A stretch of 39,107 nucleotides of DNA from Bacilli bacterium. Lineage in GTDB: Bacteria > Bacillota_I > Bacilli_A > RF39 > UBA660. Below, in pieces: positions 6,855 through 14,460 of this stretch (position 1 is the stretch's first letter; each line of letters begins with the position of its first letter). The notes beneath the pieces were generated by a model that saw only the letters and a program-made list of their open reading frames with translations, did no database searches and was not told where the DNA came from. A program made the position numbers and the translations under genes. The stretch covers positions 1-39,107 of the forward strand of contig JAAWSW010000004.1 in NCBI GenBank assembly GCA_022801735.1, given 5' to 3'.

Positions 6855-7712
6855 CTATTTAAGTTCTAATTTTTTATATAATTCATCTAAATTACTAGCA
6901 TCATCAGTATAACCACCAATTTCAGATACAACTTTCTTATCCTTAATGGCTAAAGTAAGTGGAGTACCCCAACTATCATTTTCATTAAAATAACTTAATG
7001 AATTAGTTAAAGCTGATCTATCTGAGTCTGATAAAGTATCAATTTGAATAACATAAATTGGTAAATTATTCTTTTCAGTATACTCACCAATTATTGGATT
7101 AAACTGTTGACAATATCCACAACTTGTTTGTTCTAAAACCAATACAAAAGGATTTCCACTATCATATAAACACTTATATTGTTCGTATGTAATTTCAGCT
7201 ACATTTTCATATTCTTCAGTCGCTTTTACATCACAAGCAAACTTTGATAAATTTGACTCTTTTAAGAATGTATTTAATTTATCACTATCACTTAAAATTG
7301 ATTCTTTAAAATTATCAATTTTCTTACCTTTAAATACAATAATAACATCATTTTTAAATGAATCATCATTATACTTTAATTCCTTTTTTATCACTTTCAT
7401 ATCTTCATCAGAAATATTTTGAACATCTAAATAATATAAAGCATGACCAATTTGTTTTGCTGACTTATTCAAAATGCTCTTCTCTTTTTTACTTAAATCA
7501 TTAGCAACTACTAATGCATTTTTATCCTTGCTCTCATATAAACATTGATATTGTTTATAATTCACTTTTCCAAGTTTTTCATAATCTCCATCTGCTTTTA
7601 CACCACATATAAATGTTCTATCTTTTTCAGGCCAAAAACTAATAAGTAAAATTAATCCAATAACTGCCACGATAACAACAAATATAGTAATTAAACGTTT
7701 ATTCTCATTCAT
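6855..7712 (-). CDS. Membrane-anchored protein with two thioredoxin-like repeats, one redox-active
   Basis: A 285-residue protein with a single N-terminal membrane segment (about residues 7-26), the rest probably outside the cell. Two tandem units follow. The first starts CGVKADGDYEKLGKVNYKQY near residue 36. The second starts CDVKATEEYENVAEITYEQY near 160. Each unit opens with a Cys and has a second Cys in the shared QYQCLY/QYKCLY block. Only the second unit has a CxxC redox motif, SCGYCQQF near 196, and a WGTPLT cis-Pro loop. In the first the site is lost (VVANDLSKKEKS). It is likely an extracytoplasmic thiol-disulfide oxidoreductase, resembling bacteriocin-transport accessory thioredoxins. 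The ribosome site favours the ATG at 7712 over 7718. Confidence 0.82.
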   Translation of the reverse strand: MNENKRLITIFVVIVAVIGLILLISFWPEKDRTFICGVKADGDYEKLGKVNYKQYQCLYESKDKNALVVANDLSKKEKSILNKSAKQIGHALYYLDVQNISDEDMKVIKKELKYNDDSFKNDVIIVFKGKKIDNFKESILSDSDKLNTFLKESNLSKFACDVKATEEYENVAEITYEQYKCLYDSGNPFVLVLEQTSCGYCQQFNPIIGEYTEKNNLPIYVIQIDTLSDSDRSALTNSLSYFNENDSWGTPLTLAIKDKKVVSEIGGYTDDASNLDELYKKLELK

Positions 7713-7776
7713 ATTCATACCTCTTTCCTATATAATAATAACATATTTTAATTATTTTATCTACCTATTAATTACG

Positions 7777-7802
7777 AAAAAACAAGCATTTGCTTGTTTT
7801 TC
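7777..7802. terminator. Terminator downstream of htpX
   Basis: AAAACAAGCA pairs with TGCTTGTTTT across a 2-base loop, with runs on both sides that allow termination in both directions. It ends the minus-strand lemA-htpX pair. Confidence 0.85.
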
Positions 7803-7806
7803 TACA

Positions 7807-8685
7807 TTATTGAATATTTTGTAATTTATTAATACGATTAGAAGTACTAGGATGTGTACTCCATAACGAGTCGCGATTTTTTCCTTTTAAAGGATTAACT
7901 ATAAACAAAGATTCAGTCGCTTTATTTACTTGCATATTCTCATTTTCAGTTTCTAATTTATTAAGGGCGCTAATTAGACCTTCCCTATTTCTTGCTATTT
8001 CCACTGCACTTGCATCAGCCAAATATTCACGATTACGTGATATTGCTAATTTAAGTAATGTAGCAAATATAGGCGATAAAATAACAAAAACTAAACCAAT
8101 AAGCATTAAAACTGTCCCAGCCTTATTATCATTATCTCTATTGCTACCGAATATTAAACTTCTAGAAAACATATCAGATAAAATTGTTACAAAACCAACC
8201 ATAACAATTGCAATAGTTGATACCAATATGTCATAATTTTTAATGTGTGATAACTCGTGTGCCAATACACCTTCTAATTCATACTTATCTAACTTATTTA
8301 AAAGACCAGTTGTAACACATATAACTGCATGTTCAGGATTTCTTCCCGTTGCAAAAGCATTTAATGCAGATGTCTCCATAACATAAAGTTTAGGAAGTGG
8401 TAATCCCGCACTTATGCATAAAGATTCCAAAGATACATTAAGTTGTAAAAATTCCTCTCGAGTTGCTGGTCTTGCACCATTAACACTTAAAATCATTTTA
8501 TCAGAATTATAATACGATATAAAAGCCGAAAGAAAAGCAAAACCTAACCCTATAGCACCTGCTATATAAATATTATCACAGAAAAATAAAGAAAGAAAAT
8601 AAACCAATAAAGTAACAAAAACAAAACATAATGTAATGATTAATCCAGTTTTTAATTTATTTTTACGTACATCTCTTAATATCAT
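7807..8685 (-). CDS. htpX: HtpX-type M48 membrane zinc metalloprotease
   Basis: HtpX is a membrane-embedded metalloprotease involved in membrane protein quality control. The 292-residue protein shows two N-terminal membrane segments, then AHELSHIKNYD with the HExxH zinc site. Two further hydrophobic segments follow, then NREYLADASAVEIARN, which supplies the third zinc ligand. The end (STHPSTSNRINKL) is also characteristic. It starts 2 bases after the lemA stop codon, so the two genes form an operon. LemA-HtpX pairing is common across bacteria. Confidence 0.95.
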   Translation of the reverse strand: MILRDVRKNKLKTGLIITLCFVFVTLLVYFLSLFFCDNIYIAGAIGLGFAFLSAFISYYNSDKMILSVNGARPATREEFLQLNVSLESLCISAGLPLPKLYVMETSALNAFATGRNPEHAVICVTTGLLNKLDKYELEGVLAHELSHIKNYDILVSTIAIVMVGFVTILSDMFSRSLIFGSNRDNDNKAGTVLMLIGLVFVILSPIFATLLKLAISRNREYLADASAVEIARNREGLISALNKLETENENMQVNKATESLFIVNPLKGKNRDSLWSTHPSTSNRINKLQNIQ

Positions 8686-8686
8686 T

Positions 8687-9220
8687 TTATAATTCCACCT
8701 TTACTATTTTTTTGTCTTCTTCATTTACTTTAAAGTATTCCTTCTCTTTATATCCAATCATTTTAGCCATTATATTATTTGGAAAAACTGTAATAGCAGT
8801 ATTATAATGTTGAACTGTATCATTATAAAATTGTCTAGCAAAGGCAATTTTATCTTCTGTTCCAGTCAATTCAATTTGTAAGTTTTTAAAAACTTCATTT
8901 GCCTTTAAATCAGGGTAATTTTCTGAAAGCATTAATAATTTATTCAAACTATTACTAACCTTCTCGCTATTTTTAGCTATTTCACTCATCGATGTTACAG
9001 CATTTCTAGCGTTAACAACATCAATTAGTACTTGGCTCTCATAAGTTGCATATCCCCTAGTAACTTCTACTAAATTAGGAATCAAATCAGCACGTCTCTT
9101 TAATTGATTATCAATTTGTGACCATGCATTCTTACATCTGATATTTAATTTTACTAAATAGTTATATAAAATAATTAATAAAATAACAATAACCACTATA
9201 ATTATCAAAAATATTTTCAT
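8687..9220 (-). CDS. lemA: LemA family protein
   Basis: A 177-residue protein with one N-terminal membrane segment (residues 2-20) followed by a helical LemA domain. Signature parts are NAWSQIDNQLKRRADLIPNL, the TRGYATYE segment and the C-terminal FARQFYNDTVQHYN motif. The family usually has its N-terminus outside and often neighbours HtpX-type proteases; its exact role is not settled. An AGGATGAG site precedes the ATG. It is the first gene of the lemA-htpX operon. Confidence 0.94.
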   Translation of the reverse strand: MKIFLIIIVVIVILLIILYNYLVKLNIRCKNAWSQIDNQLKRRADLIPNLVEVTRGYATYESQVLIDVVNARNAVTSMSEIAKNSEKVSNSLNKLLMLSENYPDLKANEVFKNLQIELTGTEDKIAFARQFYNDTVQHYNTAITVFPNNIMAKMIGYKEKEYFKVNEEDKKIVKVEL

Positions 9221-9365
9221 TGTAATCTCATCCTTCCAATTAATAATATTTTACCACACTTATCCCTATTTTTAAAGTTAACTTCCTTCTTATTAATATT
9301 ATGTTTCATTTTCTTGTTTTTCACATTTAAATTTAATTAATTTTTTTAAATAAAAAAGCAGGAAT

Positions 9366-9393
9366 TTGATAGACGAGTGCAGTATATTACATA
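9366..9393 (+). promoter_or_regulatory. Candidate promoter of the MvaI/BcnI-type nuclease
   Basis: TTGATA and TACATA are separated by 16 bases. A transcript from here would start near 9400, after the in-frame GTG at 9377, which argues against using that GTG as the start codon. Confidence 0.4.
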
Positions 9394-9430
9394 TGGAGGG
9401 GCAAAATATAAAGAAAGGAGGGTAATCAAT

Positions 9431-10174
9431 ATTAAAGATTTAGAGGAACTAACGTCTAAAATAACTAATATAAAATCTAAAGGATGGATTAAAGCCGTTA
9501 ACAACCATACCAGCGGAATCGGCCTTACTTTAGAGCATGAACTAGGCGTAAATAGTGGAGATTTTGAAATACCAGATTATGGCCAAATTGAATTAAAAAC
9601 TAAAAAGATAAATAGTGAACCATATACTACATTGTTTAATGCTACACCAGATAGTTATTTATTTGAAATAAAAAGAATACAAGAAGAATATGGATATCCA
9701 CATTCTAAAAATCCAAACTTCAAAGTATTTAATGTATCATTTGATGGTTCAAATTATAAATCAATAGGCAATAAATTTCTTTTTATTTTAAACGTTGACT
9801 GGAATAAGAAAATTGTTATTTTAAAAGTATTCGATAAATATAGCAAACGCTTAATTGACGATAAAATCTCTTGGTCATTTGAATTATTAAAAGAAAAGTT
9901 ATATAGAAAACTAAAATATTTAATGTTTATCAAAGCTAAAAGAAAATATGAATTTCCATATGTTTACTATAAATACACACAAGCACAATTTTATATTTTA
10001 AGAAGTTTTGATGATTTTTTAAAAGCAATAGAACAAGGAAATATAAGAGTAACTTTTAAAATTAATGCTATTTTAAATGGTAAAAACAAAGGGAAAATGC
10101 ATGATCATGGTACAAGTTTTGAAATAAAAGAAACAGATTTAGATAAAATTTTTATAAAAAGTATAACTATATAA
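9431..10174 (+). CDS. MvaI/BcnI family restriction endonuclease, probable ATT start
   Basis: The product resembles MvaI/BcnI restriction enzymes, which cleave short GC-rich sites and are related in fold to MutH. Visible are KSKGWIKAVNNHTSGIGLTL near the N-terminus, the PD-(D/E)xK core GDFEIPDYGQIELKTKK with ELK, the block NSEPYTTLFNATPDS, and a C-terminal KMHDHGTSFEIKETDLDKIF. No ATG or GTG fits. A perfect AGGAGG (9416-9421) lies 9 bases before ATT at 9431, where homologous sequence begins (KDLEEL). An in-frame GTG at 9377 lies inside the likely promoter. No methyltransferase is adjacent. Length from ATT is 247 residues. It is isolated between lemA and the tRNA cluster, as for acquired genes. 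Confidence 0.82.
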   Translation: MKDLEELTSKITNIKSKGWIKAVNNHTSGIGLTLEHELGVNSGDFEIPDYGQIELKTKKINSEPYTTLFNATPDSYLFEIKRIQEEYGYPHSKNPNFKVFNVSFDGSNYKSIGNKFLFILNVDWNKKIVILKVFDKYSKRLIDDKISWSFELLKEKLYRKLKYLMFIKAKRKYEFPYVYYKYTQAQFYILRSFDDFLKAIEQGNIRVTFKINAILNGKNKGKMHDHGTSFEIKETDLDKIFIKSITI

Positions 10175-10220
10175 TAAAATATTAGAGTTTTTATACTAAT
10201 ATTATTTATTAAAACGCAAA

Positions 10221-10259
10221 ACCGTTGAATATCAACGGTTAGTTTTGTATATACAAAAC
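10221..10259. terminator. Paired hairpins after the MvaI/BcnI-type gene
   Basis: ACCGTTGA-ATA-TCAACGGT (10221-10239) is followed by the perfect palindrome GTTTTGTATATACAAAAC (10242-10259). The first shares its core with the tRNA-Ala terminator. T-rich flanks allow termination in either direction. Confidence 0.6.
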
Positions 10260-10404
10260 GAAGAAACATGATATAAAACATACGAAAAAGAAATAACCAC
10301 TTTACTAAAAATAATAACAAATTTTAAACAAAGCCTTAGAAAATCAAATTTAAGGGATTAAGGGACAAAGCAGTTGCAGTTTCTCACTATACTTTGTATG
10401 CACA

Positions 10405-10430
10405 TAAAAACCGTTGATTTCTCAACAGTT
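10405..10430 (-). terminator. Terminator of the tRNA Arg-Pro operon
   Basis: Read on the minus strand, AACTGTTGA pairs with TCAACGGTT with one wobble pair and is followed by a T-run. It lies 11 bases beyond the tRNA-Pro end. Confidence 0.75.
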
Positions 10431-10440
10431 ACTTTTTCAA

Positions 10441-10517
10441 TGGTCGGGAAGACAGGATTTGAACCTGCAACAGCTTGGTCCCAAACCAAGTGCTCTACCA
10501 AGTTGAACTACTTCCCG
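10441..10517 (-). tRNA. tRNA-Pro (TGG)
   Basis: Acceptor CGGGAAG pairs with CTTCCCG. The anticodon loop TTTGGGA gives TGG. The T-arm is GGTTCAAATCC and CCA is encoded. It is second of two tRNAs in a small operon. Confidence 0.95.
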
Positions 10518-10521
10518 GTAA

Positions 10522-10598
10522 TGGCGCGCCAGCCAGGAGTCGAACCCGGAACCTTTTGATCCGTAGTCAAACGCTCTATCCAATTGAGCTACTAGCGC
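10522..10598 (-). tRNA. tRNA-Arg (ACG)
   Basis: Acceptor GCGCTAG pairs with CTGGCGC through one G-T pair. The anticodon loop CTACGGA gives ACG, normally edited to ICG. CCA is encoded. It lies 4 bases upstream of tRNA-Pro. Confidence 0.95.
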
Positions 10599-10658
10599 AA
10601 GCTGACACATATCATTTTTAATAAACTATTTAATATGTCTCACATCAAGACATCTATA

Positions 10659-10687
10659 ATGTTACCATTTTTTTTCATATAAGTCAA
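10659..10687 (-). promoter_or_regulatory. Promoter of the tRNA Arg-Pro operon
   Basis: On the minus strand TTGACT (10682-10687) and TAACAT (10659-10664) are 17 bases apart, about 60 bases before tRNA-Arg. The rest of the 10599-10837 gap holds no gene I can recognise. Confidence 0.5.
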
Positions 10688-10837
10688 CATTTTTAACAAT
10701 TATTTTTATAGTATTATATGTATCTAATATAACAATTAAAAACTTATACATTTATATTATATTCACTATGTTAAATTTGTTTCATATATAAACAATAAAA
10801 AAACGCATATCGAATTTAGCGCTTGTTATTTCTTACC

Positions 10838-10913
<76 letters not shown>

Positions 10914-10916
10914 GAA

Positions 10917-10992
10917 TGGCGGTCCCGACGAGAATCGAACTCGCGATCTTCTGCGTGACAGGCAGACGTGATAACCGCTACACCACGAGACC
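10917..10992 (-). tRNA. tRNA-Asp (GTC)
   Basis: Acceptor GGTCTCG pairs with CGGGACC through one wobble pair. The anticodon loop CTGTCAC gives GTC. CCA is encoded. Confidence 0.95.
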
Positions 10993-10995
10993 AAA

Positions 10996-11072
<77 letters not shown>

Positions 11073-11092
11073 ATATCAAAATATAAACTAAA

Positions 11093-11183
11093 TGGCGGAG
11101 AAAGAGGGATTCGAACCCCCGCGCCGTTTCCGACCTCCCGGTTTTCAAGACCGGTCCCTTCAACCAGACTTGGGTATTTCTCC
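11093..11183 (-). tRNA. tRNA-Ser (TGA)
   Basis: A 91-base class II tRNA with a long variable arm. Acceptor GGAGAAA pairs with TTTCTCC. The anticodon loop CTTGAAA gives TGA. CCA is encoded. Confidence 0.95.
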
Positions 11184-11187
11184 ACGT

Positions 11188-11276
11188 TGGTGCCTAAGGC
11201 CGGACTTGAACCGGCACGGGATATGACTCCCGCAGGATTTTAAGTCCTGTGCGTCTACCAATTTCGCCACTCAGGC
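11188..11276 (-). tRNA. tRNA-Leu (TAA)
   Basis: An 89-base class II tRNA with a long variable arm. Acceptor GCCTGAG pairs with CTTAGGC. The anticodon loop CTTAAAA gives TAA. CCA is encoded. Confidence 0.95.
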
Positions 11277-11296
11277 ATTAATAATAAAAATAAAAA

Positions 11297-11372
11297 TGGT
11301 GTCCCGCCCGAGACTCGAACTCGGGACCCTTTGATTAAAAGTCAAATGCTCTACCAACTGAGCTAACGGGAC
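11297..11372 (-). tRNA. tRNA-Lys (TTT)
   Basis: The anticodon loop CTTTTAA gives TTT. The acceptor arm begins GTCCCGT and CCA is encoded. Confidence 0.95.
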
Positions 11373-11378
11373 AAACAA

Positions 11379-11453
11379 TGGCTGCCTCGGCTAGATTCGA
11401 ACTAGCGCATGCCACAGTCAAAGTGTGGTGCCTTACCGCTTGGCTACGAGGCA
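11379..11453 (-). tRNA. tRNA-Gln (TTG)
   Basis: Acceptor TGCCTCG pairs with CGAGGCA. The anticodon loop CTTTGAC gives TTG. CCA is encoded. Confidence 0.95.
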
Positions 11454-11459
11454 ATCACC

Positions 11460-11543
11460 TGGTGGAGAGAGATGGATTCGAACCATCGAACCCGAAGGAA
11501 CAGATTTACAGTCTGCCGCGTTTAGCCACTTCGCTACCTCTCC
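11460..11543 (-). tRNA. tRNA-Tyr (GTA)
   Basis: An 84-base class II tRNA. The acceptor arm begins GGAGAGG, the anticodon loop CTGTAAA gives GTA, and CCA is encoded. Confidence 0.95.
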
Positions 11544-11549
11544 AAATAA

Positions 11550-11625
<76 letters not shown>

Positions 11626-11633
11626 AAAAAAAA

Positions 11634-11710
11634 TGGTGGGCGATATAGGACTCGAACCTATGACCCCTTGCTTGTAAGGCAAGTGCTCTAACCAACTGAG
11701 CTAATCGCCC
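11634..11710 (-). tRNA. tRNA-Val (TAC)
   Basis: Acceptor GGGCGAT pairs with ATCGCCC. The anticodon loop CTTACAA gives TAC. CCA is encoded. First gene of the ten-tRNA operon (Val, Thr, Tyr, Gln, Lys, Leu, Ser, fMet, Asp, Phe). Confidence 0.95.
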
Positions 11711-11729
11711 ATTTCTCTGGACGTAATTA

Positions 11730-11758
11730 AATATATCATTTAAATATCTATTTGTCAA
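11730..11758 (-). promoter_or_regulatory. Strong promoter of the ten-tRNA operon
   Basis: On the minus strand a perfect TTGACA (11753-11758) and TATATT (11730-11735) are 17 bases apart. The -35 overlaps the 3' end of the S1-domain gene, so the tRNA promoter is embedded in the preceding coding sequence. Confidence 0.75.
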
Positions 11759-12125
11759 TAGAATTTTTAGTATTTTTGATACTTTTTATTTTTTTTGCCA
11801 CCCATACTGGTAATTTTCTTCCTAAAGTAGTAAAACCACTGCTAGTTTCAATAATATTTCTTCTTTTTGGCTTACCATTCATGCGATATTTTATATTTTT
11901 AATACTAAGTTTCAAATGTGCTTCTTCATCATCAACTTCTAAAATTTCAACATATATATGATCACCAACATTTACAAAATCTGTTATATTTCTAACAAAT
12001 CCTCTTGAAATTTCAGATATATGAATTAGTCCTGTATAAAATTCGTCAAATGAAACAAAAGCCCCATATGGCTCAATACAAGTAACTGTACCTTTAACAA
12101 CTTTTCCCTTTTCATATTTTGCCAT
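11748..12125 (-). CDS. S1 RNA-binding domain protein (CvfD/YugI, GSP13 type)
   Basis: A 125-residue protein with one S1/OB-fold domain at residues 1-75 (GKVVKGTVTCIEPYGAFVSF, then GLIHISEISRGFV, then VGDHIYVEILEVDDE) and a basic tail. It matches the small S1 proteins called YugI/GSP13 in Bacillus and CvfD in streptococci, which bind RNA and the ribosome and affect gene expression after transcription. A longer frame runs upstream to 12176, but GAGGTG lies before the ATG at 12125. It is divergent from the NifU-like gene. Confidence 0.87.
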   Translation of the reverse strand: MAKYEKGKVVKGTVTCIEPYGAFVSFDEFYTGLIHISEISRGFVRNITDFVNVGDHIYVEILEVDDEEAHLKLSIKNIKYRMNGKPKRRNIIETSSGFTTLGRKLPVWVAKKIKSIKNTKNSIDK

Positions 12126-12177
12126 ATAAACACCTCTAAATAAATTATACCACAAAATTAAAAAAGAAAAAACCAAC

Positions 12178-12210
12178 CTCTTTACTTAAAGAGATATTAT
12201 ATTATATAAT
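12178..12210 (+). promoter_or_regulatory. Promoter region of the NifU-like gene with a small inverted repeat
   Basis: CTCTTT-ACTT-AAAGAG (12178-12193) overlaps a TTTACT -35-like hexamer and is followed by TATAAT at 12205-12210. An outer ACCAAC/GTTGGT pair (12172-12177 and 12214-12219) encloses it. The start codon is only 15 bases past TATAAT, so the leader is very short if this -10 is used. Confidence 0.45.
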
Positions 12211-12225
12211 AAAGTTGGTGATAAA

Positions 12226-12462
12226 ATGACAGAAGAGCAAAAAATTATTGAAATTATTGACAAACTAAGACCATTTTTAATAACAGATGGCGGTAATATC
12301 GAATTTATAAAATATGAAAATAATATTGTTTACATAAAAATGTTAGGCGCCTGTGCTGGATGTGATTTAATTGACATAACCTTAAAAGAAGGTATAGAAG
12401 GAGCAATTAAAGAAGAAATACCAAATGTCAAAGAAGTAATAAATGTAAACAGTCCAATTTAA
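12226..12462 (+). CDS. NifU C-terminal-like iron-sulfur scaffold protein
   Basis: A 78-residue protein made of a single NifU C-terminal domain. LRPFLITDGGNIEF is followed by MLGACAGC with the CxxC cluster ligands, then DLIDITLKEGIEGAI. Proteins of this type (YutM/NfuA-like) carry or transfer a Fe-S cluster to apo-proteins in the cytoplasm. The length is usual for the Firmicute stand-alone form. It is transcribed alone on the plus strand, divergent from the S1 gene. Confidence 0.9.
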   Translation: MTEEQKIIEIIDKLRPFLITDGGNIEFIKYENNIVYIKMLGACAGCDLIDITLKEGIEGAIKEEIPNVKEVINVNSPI

Positions 12463-12508
12463 ACTAACAAACAAATACAATGGTAAAGGTAATTAAATTA
12501 AAAGATAA

Positions 12509-13417
12509 TTATTCTAACCATTCAATAGGTGTTATTGACAAATAATTCCTATAATACCTATAAATATTTTTAATAATATATTGATAGTCGTCAACTTTAC
12601 TGATGACTTTTTTTAATTCAGCTTTTCTATCCACACCACTTATAATATCCTCATATAAATCAAAATAATATGTAGGATATAACATTCTTGCCAAAAACAA
12701 TAAACACTCTTCTGACCCTAAATTACCATACTGCATAAACTCCATTATTTCCCCTTCAATATTATGCCCAGCAAAAAAACAATGCTTAAAATACTCTGCC
12801 ATATCCCTAATACGATAATCAACAACCAAATTCAAAGGGTTATATAAATCAAACAAAGTATCCTCTGCCCTAATTCGATCATGACTTATAGTTTTAAAAA
12901 CCATCAAATTTTTCTTCTCATCACCTAAAACCATATTAACCAATTGAATAGCAGTTTCGCCCATACCAACAAAATAACTAAAAGTATCTCTAATTTCAGG
13001 GTGTTTTTGCCCTAACTGACCTATTTCATATTCCAGATAATCAATTTTATCAGCCCACAATATTCCCCAATTAGTTCTTTCAATACTATTATTCCCACTA
13101 AAATGCATATTAACAAACGAATATATTTTTTCTAATGTAATCTCACCTTTGTCATAAAAAACACGCATTAAAATATAAGGAACACCATTTATTAAAGTCG
13201 CTATCTGTTTATCCCTATTTAAAATAATTTGATGAACATAAATACCATGTCTCAATGCCTGCACATGTAAGTCATAAATACTTTGAAGTATTGTAACATC
13301 ACCCTTATATGGTACTAAAGCATAATGATAATTTTCATAATCAAAATAAAACATTTTTTTATTTTGATGAATATCACAATTAATTATATTATAAAAATAA
13401 TTTAAAGCATTCTTCAT
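12509..13417 (-). CDS. CotS/YutH-like spore coat-associated protein (kinase-like fold)
   Basis: A 302-residue soluble protein. The central part, TNWGILWADKIDYLEYEIGQ followed by SFSYFVGMGETAIQLVN, resembles the YutH/CotS family of spore coat proteins, which share the aminoglycoside phosphotransferase-like fold. Clear kinase catalytic motifs (HGDxxxxN, DxE) are not visible, so an enzymatic role is doubtful. A GAGGTG site places the start at the ATG 13417 rather than at 13450. It is divergent from a CotY/CotZ-type coat gene 172 bases away, which supports a sporulation role. The family call is moderate. Confidence 0.65.
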   Translation of the reverse strand: MKNALNYFYNIINCDIHQNKKMFYFDYENYHYALVPYKGDVTILQSIYDLHVQALRHGIYVHQIILNRDKQIATLINGVPYILMRVFYDKGEITLEKIYSFVNMHFSGNNSIERTNWGILWADKIDYLEYEIGQLGQKHPEIRDTFSYFVGMGETAIQLVNMVLGDEKKNLMVFKTISHDRIRAEDTLFDLYNPLNLVVDYRIRDMAEYFKHCFFAGHNIEGEIMEFMQYGNLGSEECLLFLARMLYPTYYFDLYEDIISGVDRKAELKKVISKVDDYQYIIKNIYRYYRNYLSITPIEWLE

Positions 13418-13589
13418 GATATTCACCTCATCTCTAATATTCAAATACATCCATACTATTTAACTTTATGAAATAAATAAAAGTAAAATGATAAAATATC
13501 AAATTTATAAATTATTTGGGTAATTCATTTACACCCTTTTACGCGCCCCAGCATATGTTATATTGAGAATAAATGAAGGGGTGGATTAT

Positions 13590-14036
13590 ATGTGTAATAA
13601 CAATAACAATTCAAATGAATGTAGATGCATTTCTGAAATCTTAACAGTTATCAACATTTTACAAGATAATGCAGAATGTAATGATGCATGTTTAGATACA
13701 TGCGATCGTGGTTTCTTAGGATGTTCAGTATCTACATTAGGTTGTAACACAAGACCAGTAGTATTATATACTTGCTGCGGAAATGGTACACCATGGTCAA
13801 TGCCAACAACTAAAGAAGACGTTGTTTGTGGTACACCAGGTGTAACATGCTCAAACGTATTTAGAGTAGAAAAAGTAGATGGATGCTGTGCTACCTTTAG
13901 AGTACTTGCTCCAAATCCTGACACTACAGAAGTTGACACTATACCATATGTTGCAACAAATAGTTTCTTTACAATGAATCTAAATTGTGTTTGTGCATTA
14001 AGATGTTTACAAGACACACACGTAGAATGTGTATAA
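13590..14036 (+). CDS. CotY/CotZ-type cysteine-rich spore coat protein
   Basis: A 148-residue protein with about 19 Cys. The N-terminus is MCNNNNNSNECRC. The C-terminal half, FRVEKVDGCCATFRVLAP then YVATNSFFTMNLNCVCALRC, matches the CotY/CotZ/ExsY family, which self-assembles into disulfide-linked layers of the outer spore coat or exosporium. GGGGTGG lies before the ATG at 13590, which I prefer to an upstream start at 13563. The upstream region contains no strong housekeeping promoter, as would fit a mother-cell sigma factor, but I did not identify one. A strong terminator follows. Confidence 0.88.
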   Translation: MCNNNNNSNECRCISEILTVINILQDNAECNDACLDTCDRGFLGCSVSTLGCNTRPVVLYTCCGNGTPWSMPTTKEDVVCGTPGVTCSNVFRVEKVDGCCATFRVLAPNPDTTEVDTIPYVATNSFFTMNLNCVCALRCLQDTHVECV

Positions 14037-14047
14037 TATAACTAGAG

Positions 14048-14077
14048 AAAAGACTCATAAGAAAAATGAGTCTTTTT
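14048..14077. terminator. Shared terminator between the coat gene and the convergent hypothetical
   Basis: AAAAGACTCAT pairs perfectly with ATGAGTCTTTT around a 7-base loop. It has T-runs in both directions and serves both convergent genes. Confidence 0.88.
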
Positions 14078-14423
14078 ATTTGTGCTTGATATCCACAATA
14101 TCAGAAATTGGAATTAATTCATTATCAATAGTAATCAAATGATTAGCGTTTTTACCAATAATACGTTTAGTAACCACACCATTTTTTAAAGTTATTTCAA
14201 CATCTGCCTTATATACATATCTAGAAGAACTAAATATACCATTAATCTTTTGGTTTATGTTTTTTTCCACAGCATTATTGGCCAAGCGCCTATTAGACAA
14301 TTCATTATCTCCACCATTATTATCATTCAAAACTGGTTCTTTGCTAGAATAAAATACATTTTTATTATTACCAATCTCCTTACTTACTGGATTAGCAAAC
14401 ACTTTAGGTATTTTATTTCCCAT
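14076..14423 (-). CDS. Hypothetical protein beside the spore coat genes
   Basis: A 115-residue protein that I do not recognise. It has no signal peptide or membrane segment. The first half is Asn-rich and probably unstructured (MGNKIPKVFANPVSKEIG, then a GGDNELSN stretch). The second half looks like a small beta domain (YVYKADVEITLKNGVVTKRI, then an LIPISDIVDI strand). AGAGGTGAG positions the start at ATG 14423; a GTG at 14432 is less likely. It converges on the CotY/CotZ gene and shares its terminator. A role in the spore is possible from context only. Confidence 0.7.
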   Translation of the reverse strand: MGNKIPKVFANPVSKEIGNNKNVFYSSKEPVLNDNNGGDNELSNRRLANNAVEKNINQKINGIFSSSRYVYKADVEITLKNGVVTKRIIGKNANHLITIDNELIPISDIVDIKHK

Positions 14424-14460
14424 AACTCTCACCTCTCTAATTCAATTATATGTTTATAAT

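Noticed and set aside
9377-9430. GTG start for the MvaI/BcnI-type gene
   Set aside because: It lies within the likely promoter, lacks a ribosome site, and the extra residues do not resemble the family. A perfect AGGAGG sits before ATT 9431.
10599-10837. Gene in the AT-rich gap between the two tRNA operons
   Set aside because: Only short frames without ribosome sites are present; the gap holds the tRNA Arg-Pro promoter.
13586-14017. Minus-strand ORF opposite the coat gene
   Set aside because: It is the shadow of the Cys-rich CotY/CotZ frame, which has a ribosome site and clear family similarity.
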